A stretch of DNA of 64,000 nucleotides. Origin: JAHEJA01 sp965656445 (GTDB lineage: Bacteria > Pseudomonadota > Alphaproteobacteria > Rhodobacterales > Rhodobacteraceae). How positions within the stretch are numbered: position 1 is the stretch's first letter; every line of letters begins with the position of its first letter. Under the pieces are notes generated by a model. It had not been told where the DNA came from. It ran no database searches and saw only the letters and a list, made by a program, of their open reading frames with translations. The position numbers and the translations under genes were made by a program. Positions 17,347-26,106 of the stretch are shown in pieces. Location of the stretch: contig CBFHKO010000002.1 in assembly GCA_965656445.1 (NCBI GenBank), forward strand, positions 186,001-250,000, in the 5' to 3' direction.

Positions 17347-18351
17347 TCACCCGTTGATCTTTGCGTTGCGCTCAAGCAGGTTAACGCCTTGTTGGTGAAA
17401 CATAGATAACATATCGATAAAGATCCAGTTTTCTGCCAATTTATCACCCTCGCGGCGATAGATATCGATGACATTGAACGCTAGGCGGTCTTTGCTTGCC
17501 GGAAGGCCCATGAACCCGCCATCATGTTGCGTTGTGAAATTGGGCCAGCCAAAGAAGCCGCCATAGTGTCCTTCGGCAAGGCGCGCGATGTGGTTGGTTT
17601 TTGAGCGCTCGGAAAAGGCCGCTCTGAAGGGGCCAGAGTGCTGTTTTGCGTAGCGTTCAATCGTGTAGGTTGCCCCTATCCCCTCTGGACCCCACCAAAG
17701 CATATCGTCGTGCCATGTCTGTGCGAGTTCTTCTTCTAAGGTAAGGCCGCTGTTCCATTGGCCCAAATCGGTGATCATTGCATTGATAACAGCAAGGGTT
17801 TTTTCACCCTCCTCGTCGGGCGCATCGTCAAACAAAAGGCCTGTGTGTGTTCGGGGACCAGGTTGCACAAGATGCGCGGCTGTTTGGGGGCCAAAGGGGT
17901 TTTGACCTGCTTGAACCATCAAGTGAGGGATGTCGAAATAGAAGGCGGTTTGAGTGATTTTTCCCTCAACAACCAAGTTGAATTCGCAATACCGCAGCAT
18001 GGTCAGTTTGCGCGAAGGGCGTATCCCAAGCCAAGGGGCATCAAAGAGCCCCATCAAATGTCCCATCGACACGACCCAGATGCCGCCATCATCCGTCAGG
18101 CTGTTTTGACCTGCAAAGAAAATATCTTGGCGGCGCTGAAGAGAGGTCATGGCCGTTTTGAACGGACCCCAGAATTTGTCAACGACGGTGTTCGCATCTG
18201 TGAGTTCCCCAAAGGGGTGGAAGGCGCGCCAGATATAATCAGCCGCTGTATATCGCTGCAAAACGTCTTTGGTCTCTCGCGCGTCTGGCGCTGCATCTAA
18301 GGCTTTAAAATAGTCCAAGATAAGTGTTTTAGCGGCTTGAAGGGTGCTCAT
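17347..18351 (-). CDS. Two-domain SnoaL/NTF2-fold protein (copy 1)
   Basis: The 334-residue product contains two tandem SnoaL-like (NTF2-fold) domains, roughly residues 1-165 and 180-334. The second ends with the signature seen in the other copies here: a D-I-Y-R-R-E-G strand, then E-N-W-I-F-I-D-M. SnoaL-fold enzymes catalyse cyclisations, isomerisations, hydrations or epoxide hydrolysis using acid-base residues in a cone-shaped cavity. A longer frame from 18399 reads through an operator palindrome; the ATG at 18351 with GAGG upstream is preferred. It is the first gene of the left arm, diverging from the ABC transporter operon. Confidence 0.8.
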   Translation of the reverse strand: MSTLQAAKTLILDYFKALDAAPDARETKDVLQRYTAADYIWRAFHPFGELTDANTVVDKFWGPFKTAMTSLQRRQDIFFAGQNSLTDDGGIWVVSMGHLMGLFDAPWLGIRPSRKLTMLRYCEFNLVVEGKITQTAFYFDIPHLMVQAGQNPFGPQTAAHLVQPGPRTHTGLLFDDAPDEEGEKTLAVINAMITDLGQWNSGLTLEEELAQTWHDDMLWWGPEGIGATYTIERYAKQHSGPFRAAFSERSKTNHIARLAEGHYGGFFGWPNFTTQHDGGFMGLPASKDRLAFNVIDIYRREGDKLAENWIFIDMLSMFHQQGVNLLERNAKING

Positions 18352-18381
18352 GACGGGGGGCCTCAAAGGTTCAGGATATGA

Positions 18382-18401
18382 TTTTGCATGCGTTTGCAAA
18401 A
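18382..18401. promoter_or_regulatory. Operator palindrome O1 (probable LacI-family site)
   Basis: A 20-bp palindrome with half sites ttttgca and tgcaaaa around a central CG, the standard architecture of LacI-family operators. It lies 30 bp upstream of the start of SnoaL copy 1. A second copy with the same arms lies 54 bp away, centre to centre. The LacI regulator encoded at 26870 is the natural candidate. Confidence 0.75.
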
Positions 18402-18406
18402 TAGTC

Positions 18407-18436
18407 TTGCCAAATAACCATTCGCGAGTCTAGTGT
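18407..18436 (+). promoter_or_regulatory. Possible promoter of the ABC-transporter operon
   Basis: TTGCCA (18407-18412) and a weak -10 TAGTGT (18431-18436) are separated by 18 bases and lie between the two operator palindromes, so operator O2 would cover the transcription start. The -10 is poor; this is a suggestion. Confidence 0.35.
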
Positions 18437-18455
18437 TTTGCAAGCGTATGCAAAA
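18436..18455. promoter_or_regulatory. Operator palindrome O2 (probable LacI-family site)
   Basis: A second 20-bp palindrome, ttttgcaag-CG-tatgcaaaa type, with the same outer arms as O1. It lies 31 bp upstream of the ABC ATPase start. The two centres are about five helical turns apart, on the same face of the helix, which would suit cooperative binding or a shared dimer-of-dimers. Confidence 0.75.
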
Positions 18456-18486
18456 ATAGCGCAGCGAATCCATCTAGGGGGTAAAT

Positions 18487-19536
18487 ATGGCTGAAATTCA
18501 GCTTAAGAAAGTGACCAAGCGTTGGGGTAACTTTGTTGGGGTGCATGAATTTGACCTCACCATTCAAGATCGCGAATTTTTGGTTCTTCTTGGCCCGTCT
18601 GGATGTGGCAAGACAACAACGATGCGGATGATCGCCGGTTTGGAAGAAGTCTCTTCTGGTGACATCTTGGTGGATGGCGCCGTGATCAATGATCTCGAAC
18701 CCAAAGACCGGGATGTGGCGATGGTGTTTCAAAGCTACGCGCTTTACCCAAATATGAACGTCTACGAGAACATTCGCTTTCCTCTCAAGGTGCGCGGCAT
18801 CGATCCTGAGACCCACGATGAAAAGGTGCGTCGCGCCTCGGCTATGGTGGAATTGGATGAATTTCTTCATCGCAAGCCGGCTGAGCTCTCTGGCGGTCAA
18901 CGTCAACGCGTGGCCTTGGCCCGTGCGATTGTGCGCGAGCCGAATGTGTTTTTGATGGATGAGCCTCTGTCAAATTTGGATGCCAAACTGCGCGTCTCGA
19001 CAAGGGCGCAGATCAAGAACCTCAGCCATGAATTGGCGGTCACAACCATCTATGTCACCCATGATCAAATCGAAGCGATGACTTTGGCGGACCGTGTGGT
19101 CGTGATGGAAAAAGGCAAAGTCCAACAAGTTGGCAGCCCCACAGAAATCTATGACCGCCCCGCCAATACCTTTGTTGCAAGCTTTATCGGAAGCCCCGCC
19201 ATGAACCTGATTAAGGGGAATGTTGAGGGCGGCACATTTGCGGCACAGCACACGTCATTGGGCGGACTAAACGCATCTGAGGGTGCGGTTACCTTGGGCT
19301 TTCGGGCAGAAGACGCGTCAATTGTTGACGGTGGCGGCGCAATCACCGCGCCGATTTATACATTAGAATTGCTGGGCGATGCCACTATGGTCACTGTCCG
19401 CATAGATGGGGCGCTCGTGTCGGTCAAAGCCGACAAGACGTTCCGCGCAGGAATTGGGGATATGGTGTCAATTCATATACCCAGTGAGCATTGCCATTTG
19501 TTTGATGCACAAACAGGGGCGAGAATAGGGGACTAA
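18487..19536 (+). CDS. ABC sugar-type transporter ATP-binding protein (UgpC/MalK family)
   Basis: A 349-residue ATPase of the MalK/UgpC type. Walker A (GPSGCGKTT, about residues 37-45), the signature LSGGQRQRVALARA, Walker B (VFLMDEPLSNLDAKLR) and the H-loop THDQ are complete. The C-terminal third is the TOBE/regulatory domain. It energises the two permeases encoded downstream. First gene of the right arm; AGGGGG precedes the ATG. Confidence 0.95.
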   Translation: MAEIQLKKVTKRWGNFVGVHEFDLTIQDREFLVLLGPSGCGKTTTMRMIAGLEEVSSGDILVDGAVINDLEPKDRDVAMVFQSYALYPNMNVYENIRFPLKVRGIDPETHDEKVRRASAMVELDEFLHRKPAELSGGQRQRVALARAIVREPNVFLMDEPLSNLDAKLRVSTRAQIKNLSHELAVTTIYVTHDQIEAMTLADRVVVMEKGKVQQVGSPTEIYDRPANTFVASFIGSPAMNLIKGNVEGGTFAAQHTSLGGLNASEGAVTLGFRAEDASIVDGGGAITAPIYTLELLGDATMVTVRIDGALVSVKADKTFRAGIGDMVSIHIPSEHCHLFDAQTGARIGD

Positions 19537-19588
19537 GGTCTCATCAAAAGCCATCTGGAATAGGTGGCAATTAAATAGGGAGAGTAAC

Positions 19589-20797
19589 ATGAAATTGAAA
19601 CAAATTCTTTTGGCGGGCGCAGTCTCGCTAATGGGAACAACGGCATTTGCTGGTTGTGCCTTTGAAAACACGGTTCCGTTGAAGTCTTTGACCGCTGGGT
19701 TCGAAGCTTGGAAGTCTGTGACAACGGCGATGGCTGAATGCGGAAACTTTGAAGCAAACCTTGACCAAGATTTCCGTGAAAAGCAGCCAGAAGCTTTCGC
19801 GGCAAACCCATCCCTCTATCACATCGGTGGTGTTGCGAACTCGACCATGGTTCCTTTGTTGAACGCAGGGTCCATTCGTCCTTTGGATGATCTTGTTGCA
19901 AAATACGGTCAGAACTTGTCTCCGAACCAGTTGATCAAAGTTGATGGCAAAACATACGCCATCGCGATGATGGTAAACGCACAGCACCTCATGTATCGCG
20001 AAGACATCCTAAGCGATTTGGGTATTGCGGTTCCGACAACCTATGACGAAATGATGGCCGCTGCTGAAAAAATCGCAGCTGCTGGCGTTGTCGATTATCC
20101 AATCGGTGGCACATTCAAAACAGGTTGGAACCTAGCGGAAGAATTCGTCAACAACTACCTTGGTGAAGGCGGTGACTTCTTTGGTGATGGCAATATGCCC
20201 TCCATCAACAACGACGCAGGTGTACGTGCGCTAGAAGTGATGAAGGCGTTGACTGCGCATATGGACCCAGAATACCTCGTGTCTGATTCCACATATGTTC
20301 AGCAGCAGTTCCAGCAAGGCAAAATCGCCATGGCAAACCTATGGGCAAGCCGCGCAGGTGCGATGGATAACGCAGAAGAAAGCCAAGTTGTCGGCAAAGT
20401 CAAAATGGCCTCCGCTCCGATGGGATCAGCACGTCCGATGTCTACAATTTGGTGGGACGGCATTGTGATTGCGTCAAACATCACGGATGAAGAAGCCGAC
20501 GCAGCCTTCCGCGTTGCAATGGAAGGTATCGATAAGGAAATGGTCACAGCGCATAATGATGATGCGATTTGGTTGATTGATGGCTATGCGCCTGGTCCAA
20601 TGGCGGCAGGTGCTGCGGCAACGGCTGCTAATGGTGCCGCGCCTTATCCTGCTTCTGGTCCAATGGGTGCAATGCACACAGCTTTGGGCAATGGCATTGC
20701 TGATTACCTAACAGGTGCCAAAGATGCGTCAACAACATTGGCTGACATCGAAGCGGCATATATCACATCTGCTAAAGAAGCTGGCTTGATCGAATAA
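19589..20797 (+). CDS. ABC transporter substrate-binding protein, sugar type
   Basis: A 402-residue periplasmic binding protein with a signal peptide ending TTAFA-G. The mature protein has the family-1 extracellular solute-binding layout; its hinge and ligand strands include YAIAMMVNAQHLMYR and the MANLWASRAGAMDN region. It supplies the substrate to the importer made by the neighbouring ATPase and permease genes. The ligand is not predictable; sugars, polyols and related compounds are the family's range. A stable stem-loop follows the gene and could raise its expression over the permeases. Confidence 0.92.
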   Translation: MKLKQILLAGAVSLMGTTAFAGCAFENTVPLKSLTAGFEAWKSVTTAMAECGNFEANLDQDFREKQPEAFAANPSLYHIGGVANSTMVPLLNAGSIRPLDDLVAKYGQNLSPNQLIKVDGKTYAIAMMVNAQHLMYREDILSDLGIAVPTTYDEMMAAAEKIAAAGVVDYPIGGTFKTGWNLAEEFVNNYLGEGGDFFGDGNMPSINNDAGVRALEVMKALTAHMDPEYLVSDSTYVQQQFQQGKIAMANLWASRAGAMDNAEESQVVGKVKMASAPMGSARPMSTIWWDGIVIASNITDEEADAAFRVAMEGIDKEMVTAHNDDAIWLIDGYAPGPMAAGAAATAANGAAPYPASGPMGAMHTALGNGIADYLTGAKDASTTLADIEAAYITSAKEAGLIE

Positions 20798-20809
20798 GAG
20801 ATCTCTCCC

Positions 20810-20844
20810 GCAGGTTCCGCCTTTGGGTGGAGCCTGCAATTTTT
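20810..20844 (+). terminator. Intercistronic stem-loop after the binding-protein gene
   Basis: A 12-bp stem (gcaggttccgcc/ggtggagcctgc, two G-U pairs in RNA) with a tttg loop is followed by aattttt. It can act as a partial terminator or as a 3' stabiliser that keeps binding-protein mRNA abundant while only part of transcription continues into the permeases. Confidence 0.65.
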
Positions 20845-20954
20845 GACCCAAGATGCGCGCGCGGTGGCGTTGCCGTTTTCGCAAAGCAATCTCTGCGCTG
20901 GGTCCATGACTGAATAAAACGCTAATCCGATGAGCCATAGAAAAGGGACGGTAC

Positions 20955-21977
20955 ATGAAGTTTAAGGTATTCGCAGGTTTCGTTGCCCCTTCGATGGTGA
21001 TGATGTTGCTTTTTATCGCGTTCCCCTTGATCAGCGTTTTTGTCCAAAGCTTTTACATCACGCAACCGCTCTATGACGTGGTTGAAGTGGAAACCTGTAC
21101 ACCTGGATTTTTGACGCAAACCTGTGTCACCGAGGAAAAATCTGTCCCTCAAATAGATGAGAATGGCGATATTCGCACGATCACCAAATTCGTCGGTCTG
21201 CAAAGCTATCGCAATGTATTGGAATTGGACCGCGCGTGGGAAGCTCTGTCTTCTGGGTCATGGGCGGCGTTTCAGTCCATCGATTTTTGGAAGGCGCTCC
21301 GCTTTACCCTTGTCTTTACCTTTGTCACCTTGCCATTGGTCTTGGGCATGGGTCTGATTATTGCGCTTGTGATTAATAATGCGAGCAAAGCCATCAAAGG
21401 CCCCGTTATCTTTATATCCCTCCTGCCGTTTATCATAACGCCCGTAATCGGCGCGCTCTCGGTGAATTGGTTGTTCCGAGGGGATGGTATTCTAACCGCG
21501 ACGCTCGAAATTCTGCTTGAGCGGGACATTGCGATGTTTGCGCAGGCTTGGACGATTGAGGTCATGATGATGATCTATCGTGTTTGGCACGTCGCCCCCT
21601 TTGCAGCGATCATATTTTATGCAGGCCTGCAAACGGTCAACCAAGACAGCCTCGAGAGCGCGCTCATTGATGGGGCAAGCCGGTGGCAGAGATTGCGCTA
21701 TGTTGTGATCCCGCACCTCATGCCGTTGATTATTTTCGTGACGATGATCCACCTTATGGACACCTACCGTGTGTTCGAAGAAGTTGTTGGATTTTCCTCA
21801 CAGGGCCACGTCATTTCGCTTCAGTGGTTGACCTATGATTTGTTGAAACCTGATGAGGCGGGCAATCGCTCTATCAGCCGCGCATCGGCCTCGGCCATGT
21901 TGACGATGATTGGAATTATCTTGATCCTCATTCCCCCACTGAGACGCACTTGGCGTGATCACAAAGGAGCCGCGTAA
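20955..21977 (+). CDS. ABC sugar-type transporter permease, MalF-like
   Basis: A 340-residue inner-membrane permease. One N-terminal membrane helix is followed by a periplasmic loop of about 80 residues that holds two cysteines (48 and 57), then five further helices. The EAA-loop, which contacts the ATPase, is recognisable as ESALIDGASRWQRLRYVVIPHL. The enlarged loop with its Cys pair is unusual for a short MalF homologue. The gene ends in a TAATG overlap with the second permease. Confidence 0.92.
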   Translation: MKFKVFAGFVAPSMVMMLLFIAFPLISVFVQSFYITQPLYDVVEVETCTPGFLTQTCVTEEKSVPQIDENGDIRTITKFVGLQSYRNVLELDRAWEALSSGSWAAFQSIDFWKALRFTLVFTFVTLPLVLGMGLIIALVINNASKAIKGPVIFISLLPFIITPVIGALSVNWLFRGDGILTATLEILLERDIAMFAQAWTIEVMMMIYRVWHVAPFAAIIFYAGLQTVNQDSLESALIDGASRWQRLRYVVIPHLMPLIIFVTMIHLMDTYRVFEEVVGFSSQGHVISLQWLTYDLLKPDEAGNRSISRASASAMLTMIGIILILIPPLRRTWRDHKGAA

Positions 21978-23131
21978 TGTCTGTTCGTGCGCTAAGACAA
22001 CCGCTGTCGCTTCAACTAACCTCTGCAACGTTTTTGGTGTTGTGGTGCGTGATTGCGGCCTTTCCGATCTTTTGGATCACAGTGATGAGCTTTAAATCCC
22101 CCGTGGATGCCTTCAACAGCAATGCGTTGAACGTGATCATGGGACCAGAGACCTTGGCCAAGGGCAAAGGTGTTTCGACGTTTGAAATCCTGTTCGCCCT
22201 AGCTGTGTTGGGGCTGACGGGGTGGTTTGCGACGCGCAAGTTGCCTGTTTTGGTGTCCAACCTTTCCCCGCATGGGATGGTTTGGCTCGGTTGGATTGTC
22301 GGTGCCTTCGTGAGCGTCCTTGGGTTTTTGGTGGTGTTCTTTGGTGTTTTGCCTGCGATCGCAAACGCCCTTAATCCCGTTCTCGGACCGCTTGGTCGGG
22401 ATGTGTTGGGATTGACGACAGAGCATTACAAAACCGTCTGGATTGATCGCGGGTTCTTTGGGAATTTTCAGAACTCTTTGGTTGTGACGCTTGGCGTTGT
22501 GACTGTGTCGCTGACTGTTGGAACGCTGGCAGGCTATGGTTTGGCGCGCTCTGGATCTAAGCTTGCGTTTTGGATTTTGATTGTCGCTCTCGTGTTTCGC
22601 GCCTTGCCGCATTCTGTGTTGGTTGCGGGATATTTGCCTGTGTTCATCAATTCAGCTGAGCTCTTGTCCCCCATTTTGGGCGAGGCCGCGCCCACGCTCT
22701 ATGGCAAGCCTTGGGCGGTGATCGCGGTCTTGGTGGCAATCAACCAACCCTTTACCATTTGGATGCTGCGCTCGTTTTTCCAAAATATCCCATCTGAGCT
22801 GGATGAAGCGGCGCGCGTAGACGGATGTTCCCATTTCCAAGCTTTTCGCCGTGTGATCATGCCAGTGATGTGGCCCGGTGTGATTACGACTGGTTTGTTC
22901 AGCTTTCTCTTGGCGTATAATGATTTCTTGGTGACATCCTTGTTGTTGGATGCCTCAAATCAAACAATGGTTCCTGCGATTGCAGGCATGTTTAACCGTG
23001 AAACCACAACGACCGATCAAGTGGTTGCTGTGGCGGCAGCTGTTTCAATCACTGCGCCTTTGTTCTTCTTGGTCATGGCCTTTCAAAAACAAATCGTCAG
23101 TGGCCTAACCGCAGGAGCCGTCAAAGGATGA
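21977..23131 (+). CDS. ABC sugar-type transporter permease, MalG-like, with extra membrane hairpin
   Basis: A 384-residue permease, about 100 residues longer than the usual MalG-type subunit. After the first helix and the conserved M-S-F-K-S-P-V-D-A segment there is an insertion (about residues 60-130) with two further hydrophobic helices before the normal core resumes at HYKTVW. The EAA-loop reads ELDEAARVDGCSHFQAFRRV. It overlaps the upstream permease by one base and the following SnoaL gene by four (ATGA). Confidence 0.92.
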   Translation: MSVRALRQPLSLQLTSATFLVLWCVIAAFPIFWITVMSFKSPVDAFNSNALNVIMGPETLAKGKGVSTFEILFALAVLGLTGWFATRKLPVLVSNLSPHGMVWLGWIVGAFVSVLGFLVVFFGVLPAIANALNPVLGPLGRDVLGLTTEHYKTVWIDRGFFGNFQNSLVVTLGVVTVSLTVGTLAGYGLARSGSKLAFWILIVALVFRALPHSVLVAGYLPVFINSAELLSPILGEAAPTLYGKPWAVIAVLVAINQPFTIWMLRSFFQNIPSELDEAARVDGCSHFQAFRRVIMPVMWPGVITTGLFSFLLAYNDFLVTSLLLDASNQTMVPAIAGMFNRETTTTDQVVAVAAAVSITAPLFFLVMAFQKQIVSGLTAGAVKG

Positions 23132-23676
23132 CACAGCCAGAATTTGGAAAAGGATCACGCCCAGAGCAAGCTGTTCTTTCGCGAGATACGGATATGTCCA
23201 AAACGGATGAAACCCGTCGCGTTATCGAAGGTATGGTCGATGGCCTCAACGATCACCGTATAGACGACATCGGACAATTCTTTGCGCAGAGCTTTCGCTG
23301 GATGGGGAATTTTGGCTGTGGGACCAAAACAGGTCTTCGCGAATTCCAAGACAATTGGCAACGCCCCTTCCAAGCGGCCTTTTCGGACAAAACCTGTGTG
23401 GATGAGGCACGCCTCTATATGGGGGAATGGGCCGCCGCCTTTGGTCGCCAAGAGGCGACGCATTCGGGTGAGTTCATGGGGATTGCGCCGACAGGAAAAC
23501 GGGTCGAAATCCGCTATATGGATTTTTGGAAAGTAGAGGACGGAAAAATCGTGGACAATTGGGTCATGGTCGATTTTCCGCATGTCTTGGCTCAGTTGGG
23601 CAAAGACGTTTTTGAGAATGAAGGTTGGGAAGCTTTTGATCGTGGGGAGAAAACGGCCCCACGCCCTGAGAAATGA
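23128..23676 (+). CDS. Single-domain SnoaL/NTF2-fold protein (copy 2)
   Basis: This 182-residue protein is one SnoaL-like domain. It has the family's strand patterns: FRWMGNFGCG, then GEFMGIAPTGKRVEIRYM and D-F-W-K-V-E-D-G-K-I-V-D-N-W-V-M-V-D. The last block is nearly the same as in the two-domain copies at 25054 and 17347. Such proteins are often annotated ester cyclase, but the reaction is unproven. The ATGA overlap with the permease and nine bases to the HisD-like gene show tight operon organisation. Confidence 0.85.
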   Translation: MTQPEFGKGSRPEQAVLSRDTDMSKTDETRRVIEGMVDGLNDHRIDDIGQFFAQSFRWMGNFGCGTKTGLREFQDNWQRPFQAAFSDKTCVDEARLYMGEWAAAFGRQEATHSGEFMGIAPTGKRVEIRYMDFWKVEDGKIVDNWVMVDFPHVLAQLGKDVFENEGWEAFDRGEKTAPRPEK

Positions 23677-23684
23677 GGTAGGAC

Positions 23685-24995
23685 ATGGCAGTACAGTATC
23701 TAAAACAATCCAAACCAGAAACCGAACGCGCAGAAGACGACGCGAAAGTGCGCGCAACAGTTGAAACGACGCTCAAGGATATCGAAACCAGAGGCGACGC
23801 GGCTGTGCGTGATCTAAGCCAAAAGTTCGATGGCTATGCGCCTGAACGGTTTCGATTGACGCAATCGGAAATCGACGCCGCCATGCAAAAAGTTTCGGCC
23901 CGCGACATGGAAGATATCAAATTCGCGCAAACGCAAATCCGCCGCTTTGCCGAAGAACAACGCGCCTCAATGACAGACATCGAAGTGGAAACGATGCCGG
24001 GTGTGATCTTGGGTCACAAGAATATTCCTGTGCAATCGGTTGGATGTTATGTGCCAGGTGGTAAATTCCCTATGGTGGCCTCGGCCCATATGTCCGTTTT
24101 GACAGCCGCCGTTGCAGGTGTGCCGCGTATTATCGCCTCAGCACCGCCTGTCAATGGCGAGCCTCATCCCGCGATTGTTGCCGCCATGCATATGGCGGGG
24201 GCGCATGAAATTTACGTACTCGGCGGTATCCAAGCTGTTGGGGCCATGGCGATTGGCACAGAGACCATTGAGCCTGTACATATGTTGGTTGGACCAGGAA
24301 ACGCTTTTGTCGCAGAAGCCAAGCGCCAATTGTTTGGCCGCGTGGGGATTGATTTATTCGCAGGCCCAACGGAAACTATGGTGATCGCGGATGAGACAGT
24401 TGATGCCGAACTCTGCGCGACGGATTTGTTAGGTCAAGCGGAGCATGGCTATAATTCGCCTGCGTGCATGATCACCAATAGCCGCAAATTGGCGGATGAG
24501 ACGATGGCCGAAATCGAACGCCTCTTGGAGATTTTGCCAACGCGGGAAACCGCCGAAGTGAGTTGGTGTGAGTATGGTGACATGATCGTCTGTGACAGCC
24601 ACGATGAGATGCTACAGGTGGCGAATGATATGGCCTATGAGCATGTTCAAATCATGACGGATCGCGATGATTGGTATCTTGATAATATGCATTCTTATGG
24701 CGCGCTATTTTTGGGACCGCGTACAAATGTTGCCAATGGTGACAAGGTGATTGGAACGAACCACACGCTTCCAACAAAGAAAGCGGGTCGGTATACAGGT
24801 GGGCTTTGGGTTGGGAAGTATCTCAAGACCCATAGTTATCAGCGGGTGACAACGGATGAGGCCGCAGCTTTGGTCGGGGAATATGGATCACGGTTGTGTA
24901 TGCTCGAGGGTTTTGTTGGCCATGCGGAGCAATGCAATGTGCGTGTGCGACGCTATGGCGGCAAGAACGTGCCTTATGGTGAAGCGGCAGAGTAA
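23685..24995 (+). CDS. HisD-family NAD-dependent dehydrogenase, sulfopropanediol dehydrogenase (HpsN)-like
   Basis: A 436-residue member of the histidinol dehydrogenase family. Such enzymes oxidise an alcohol through an aldehyde to an acid with two NAD+. The zinc ligands expected from E. coli HisD are present (Q251, H254, D353, H413), as is the catalytic pair E319-H320. It is outside any histidine operon, sits in a transporter locus, and its N-terminus (AEDDAKVRATVE) recalls HpsN, which converts (R)-2,3-dihydroxypropanesulfonate to sulfolactate. No sulfolactate-degrading genes are nearby, so the substrate may be another polyol or amino alcohol. Confidence 0.85.
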   Translation: MAVQYLKQSKPETERAEDDAKVRATVETTLKDIETRGDAAVRDLSQKFDGYAPERFRLTQSEIDAAMQKVSARDMEDIKFAQTQIRRFAEEQRASMTDIEVETMPGVILGHKNIPVQSVGCYVPGGKFPMVASAHMSVLTAAVAGVPRIIASAPPVNGEPHPAIVAAMHMAGAHEIYVLGGIQAVGAMAIGTETIEPVHMLVGPGNAFVAEAKRQLFGRVGIDLFAGPTETMVIADETVDAELCATDLLGQAEHGYNSPACMITNSRKLADETMAEIERLLEILPTRETAEVSWCEYGDMIVCDSHDEMLQVANDMAYEHVQIMTDRDDWYLDNMHSYGALFLGPRTNVANGDKVIGTNHTLPTKKAGRYTGGLWVGKYLKTHSYQRVTTDEAAALVGEYGSRLCMLEGFVGHAEQCNVRVRRYGGKNVPYGEAAE

Positions 24996-25006
24996 GCAGT
25001 TTTAGG

Positions 25007-25043
25007 CGAGGGGCGCTGCCCCTCGTGCTCCCCGGGATATTTG
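25007..25043 (+). repeat. Rhodobacteraceae-type GC-rich intergenic stem-loop
   Basis: A perfect 8-bp stem cgaggggc/gcccctcg with a gct loop is followed by ctccccgggatattt. From memory this matches a palindromic intergenic element frequent in Rhodobacteraceae genomes. It lies between the HisD-like and SnoaL genes and may stabilise or partly terminate the mRNA. Confidence 0.55.
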
Positions 25044-25053
25044 AGGACAAAAA

Positions 25054-26106
25054 ATGAGTGATAAGCATACAGATCATAAGGCATTGATCGCCCCGCTGAG
25101 GGCGGCAATGTATGATTTTGACGAGACGGCGGTGCGCAGCGCGCTGGCGGCTTTGATTGCGCCGGATGCTGTCATTCATATGCCTTGGCCCTTTGGCGAT
25201 TTGGTCGGGCCAGAGGCGCTTTATGAGGTGTGCTATGCGCCATTGTTTGCCTCTTTGCCCGATCTTGAGCGACGGGATTGGATCGTGATGGCTGGGCCGA
25301 CCGAGCATGGCGGCAATTGGGTCGGCTGTGGTGGTCATTACAGTGGCACCTTTGTCGCGCCATGGTTGGACATCCCCCCGACGGGTCATTTGGCGCATAT
25401 GCGGTTTCATGAGTTCTACCGCTTTGAAGAAGGGCGCGTTGTTGAGGTTCAAACGCTTTGGGATATTCCAGAAGTGATGATGCAAGCGGGCGCTTGGCCA
25501 ATGGCGCCCTCATTGGGGTTGGAGTTTCATATTCCAGGCCCTGCGAGCGTGGATGGTCATGTGGCCGGGCCTTGGGATGAGGCACAATCGCAAGCCAGTT
25601 GTCAGCATATTGTCGATATGTTGGATCATATGAAGCGGCACCCAAGCCAAGGTGGACCTGAAGTCATGGAAATGGCCAAGTTTTGGCATCCCAAGATGAA
25701 TTGGTACGGACCTGCAGGAATTGGAACCGGTCGTGGGATAGCTGGATTTCGCAATTGGCATCAAATCCCGTTCCTGAATGGGATGCCAGATCGTGGACAA
25801 TTTGTTGAGGATATCACCTATCATTTCTTTGGTGACGGCAATTACGCAGCTGTGACCGGTTGGCCTGATATGATCCAAACTGTGACCCATGATGGATGGA
25901 TGGGCATTGCGCCATCGGGCAAGCGCATCACAATGTGTAGTTTGGATTTCTGGCGCATTGAAAATGGATTGATCCGTGAGAACTGGGTTCTTGTGGATCT
26001 CTTGGATGCATATCGGCAATTGGGTGTCGATGTCTTGGCCCGTATGCGCGAATTTAATAAAGCACGCGTGTCTGGCTCCATTCCATATCCCGTAGGAGAC
26101 ATATAA
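25054..26106 (+). CDS. Two-domain SnoaL/NTF2-fold protein (copy 3)
   Basis: A 350-residue protein with two SnoaL-like domains (about 1-165 and 185-350). The second has the block shared with copy 2: M-G-I-A-P-S-G-K-R-I, then D-F-W-R-I-E-N-G-L-I-R-E-N-W-V-L-V-D. The first has the related pattern of a PPTGHLAHMRFHEFY strand. Conserved Asp/His/Trp residues line both presumed cavities. It follows the HisD-like gene and overlaps the SDR gene by one base (TAATG). Function is unknown; the close copies suggest successive or related steps in one pathway. Confidence 0.83.
   Translation: MSDKHTDHKALIAPLRAAMYDFDETAVRSALAALIAPDAVIHMPWPFGDLVGPEALYEVCYAPLFASLPDLERRDWIVMAGPTEHGGNWVGCGGHYSGTFVAPWLDIPPTGHLAHMRFHEFYRFEEGRVVEVQTLWDIPEVMMQAGAWPMAPSLGLEFHIPGPASVDGHVAGPWDEAQSQASCQHIVDMLDHMKRHPSQGGPEVMEMAKFWHPKMNWYGPAGIGTGRGIAGFRNWHQIPFLNGMPDRGQFVEDITYHFFGDGNYAAVTGWPDMIQTVTHDGWMGIAPSGKRITMCSLDFWRIENGLIRENWVLVDLLDAYRQLGVDVLARMREFNKARVSGSIPYPVGDI

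Noticed and set aside
23685..24995. Histidinol dehydrogenase of histidine biosynthesis
   Set aside because: No other his genes are near, and the gene sits in a transporter-SnoaL operon; the family call is kept but not the pathway.
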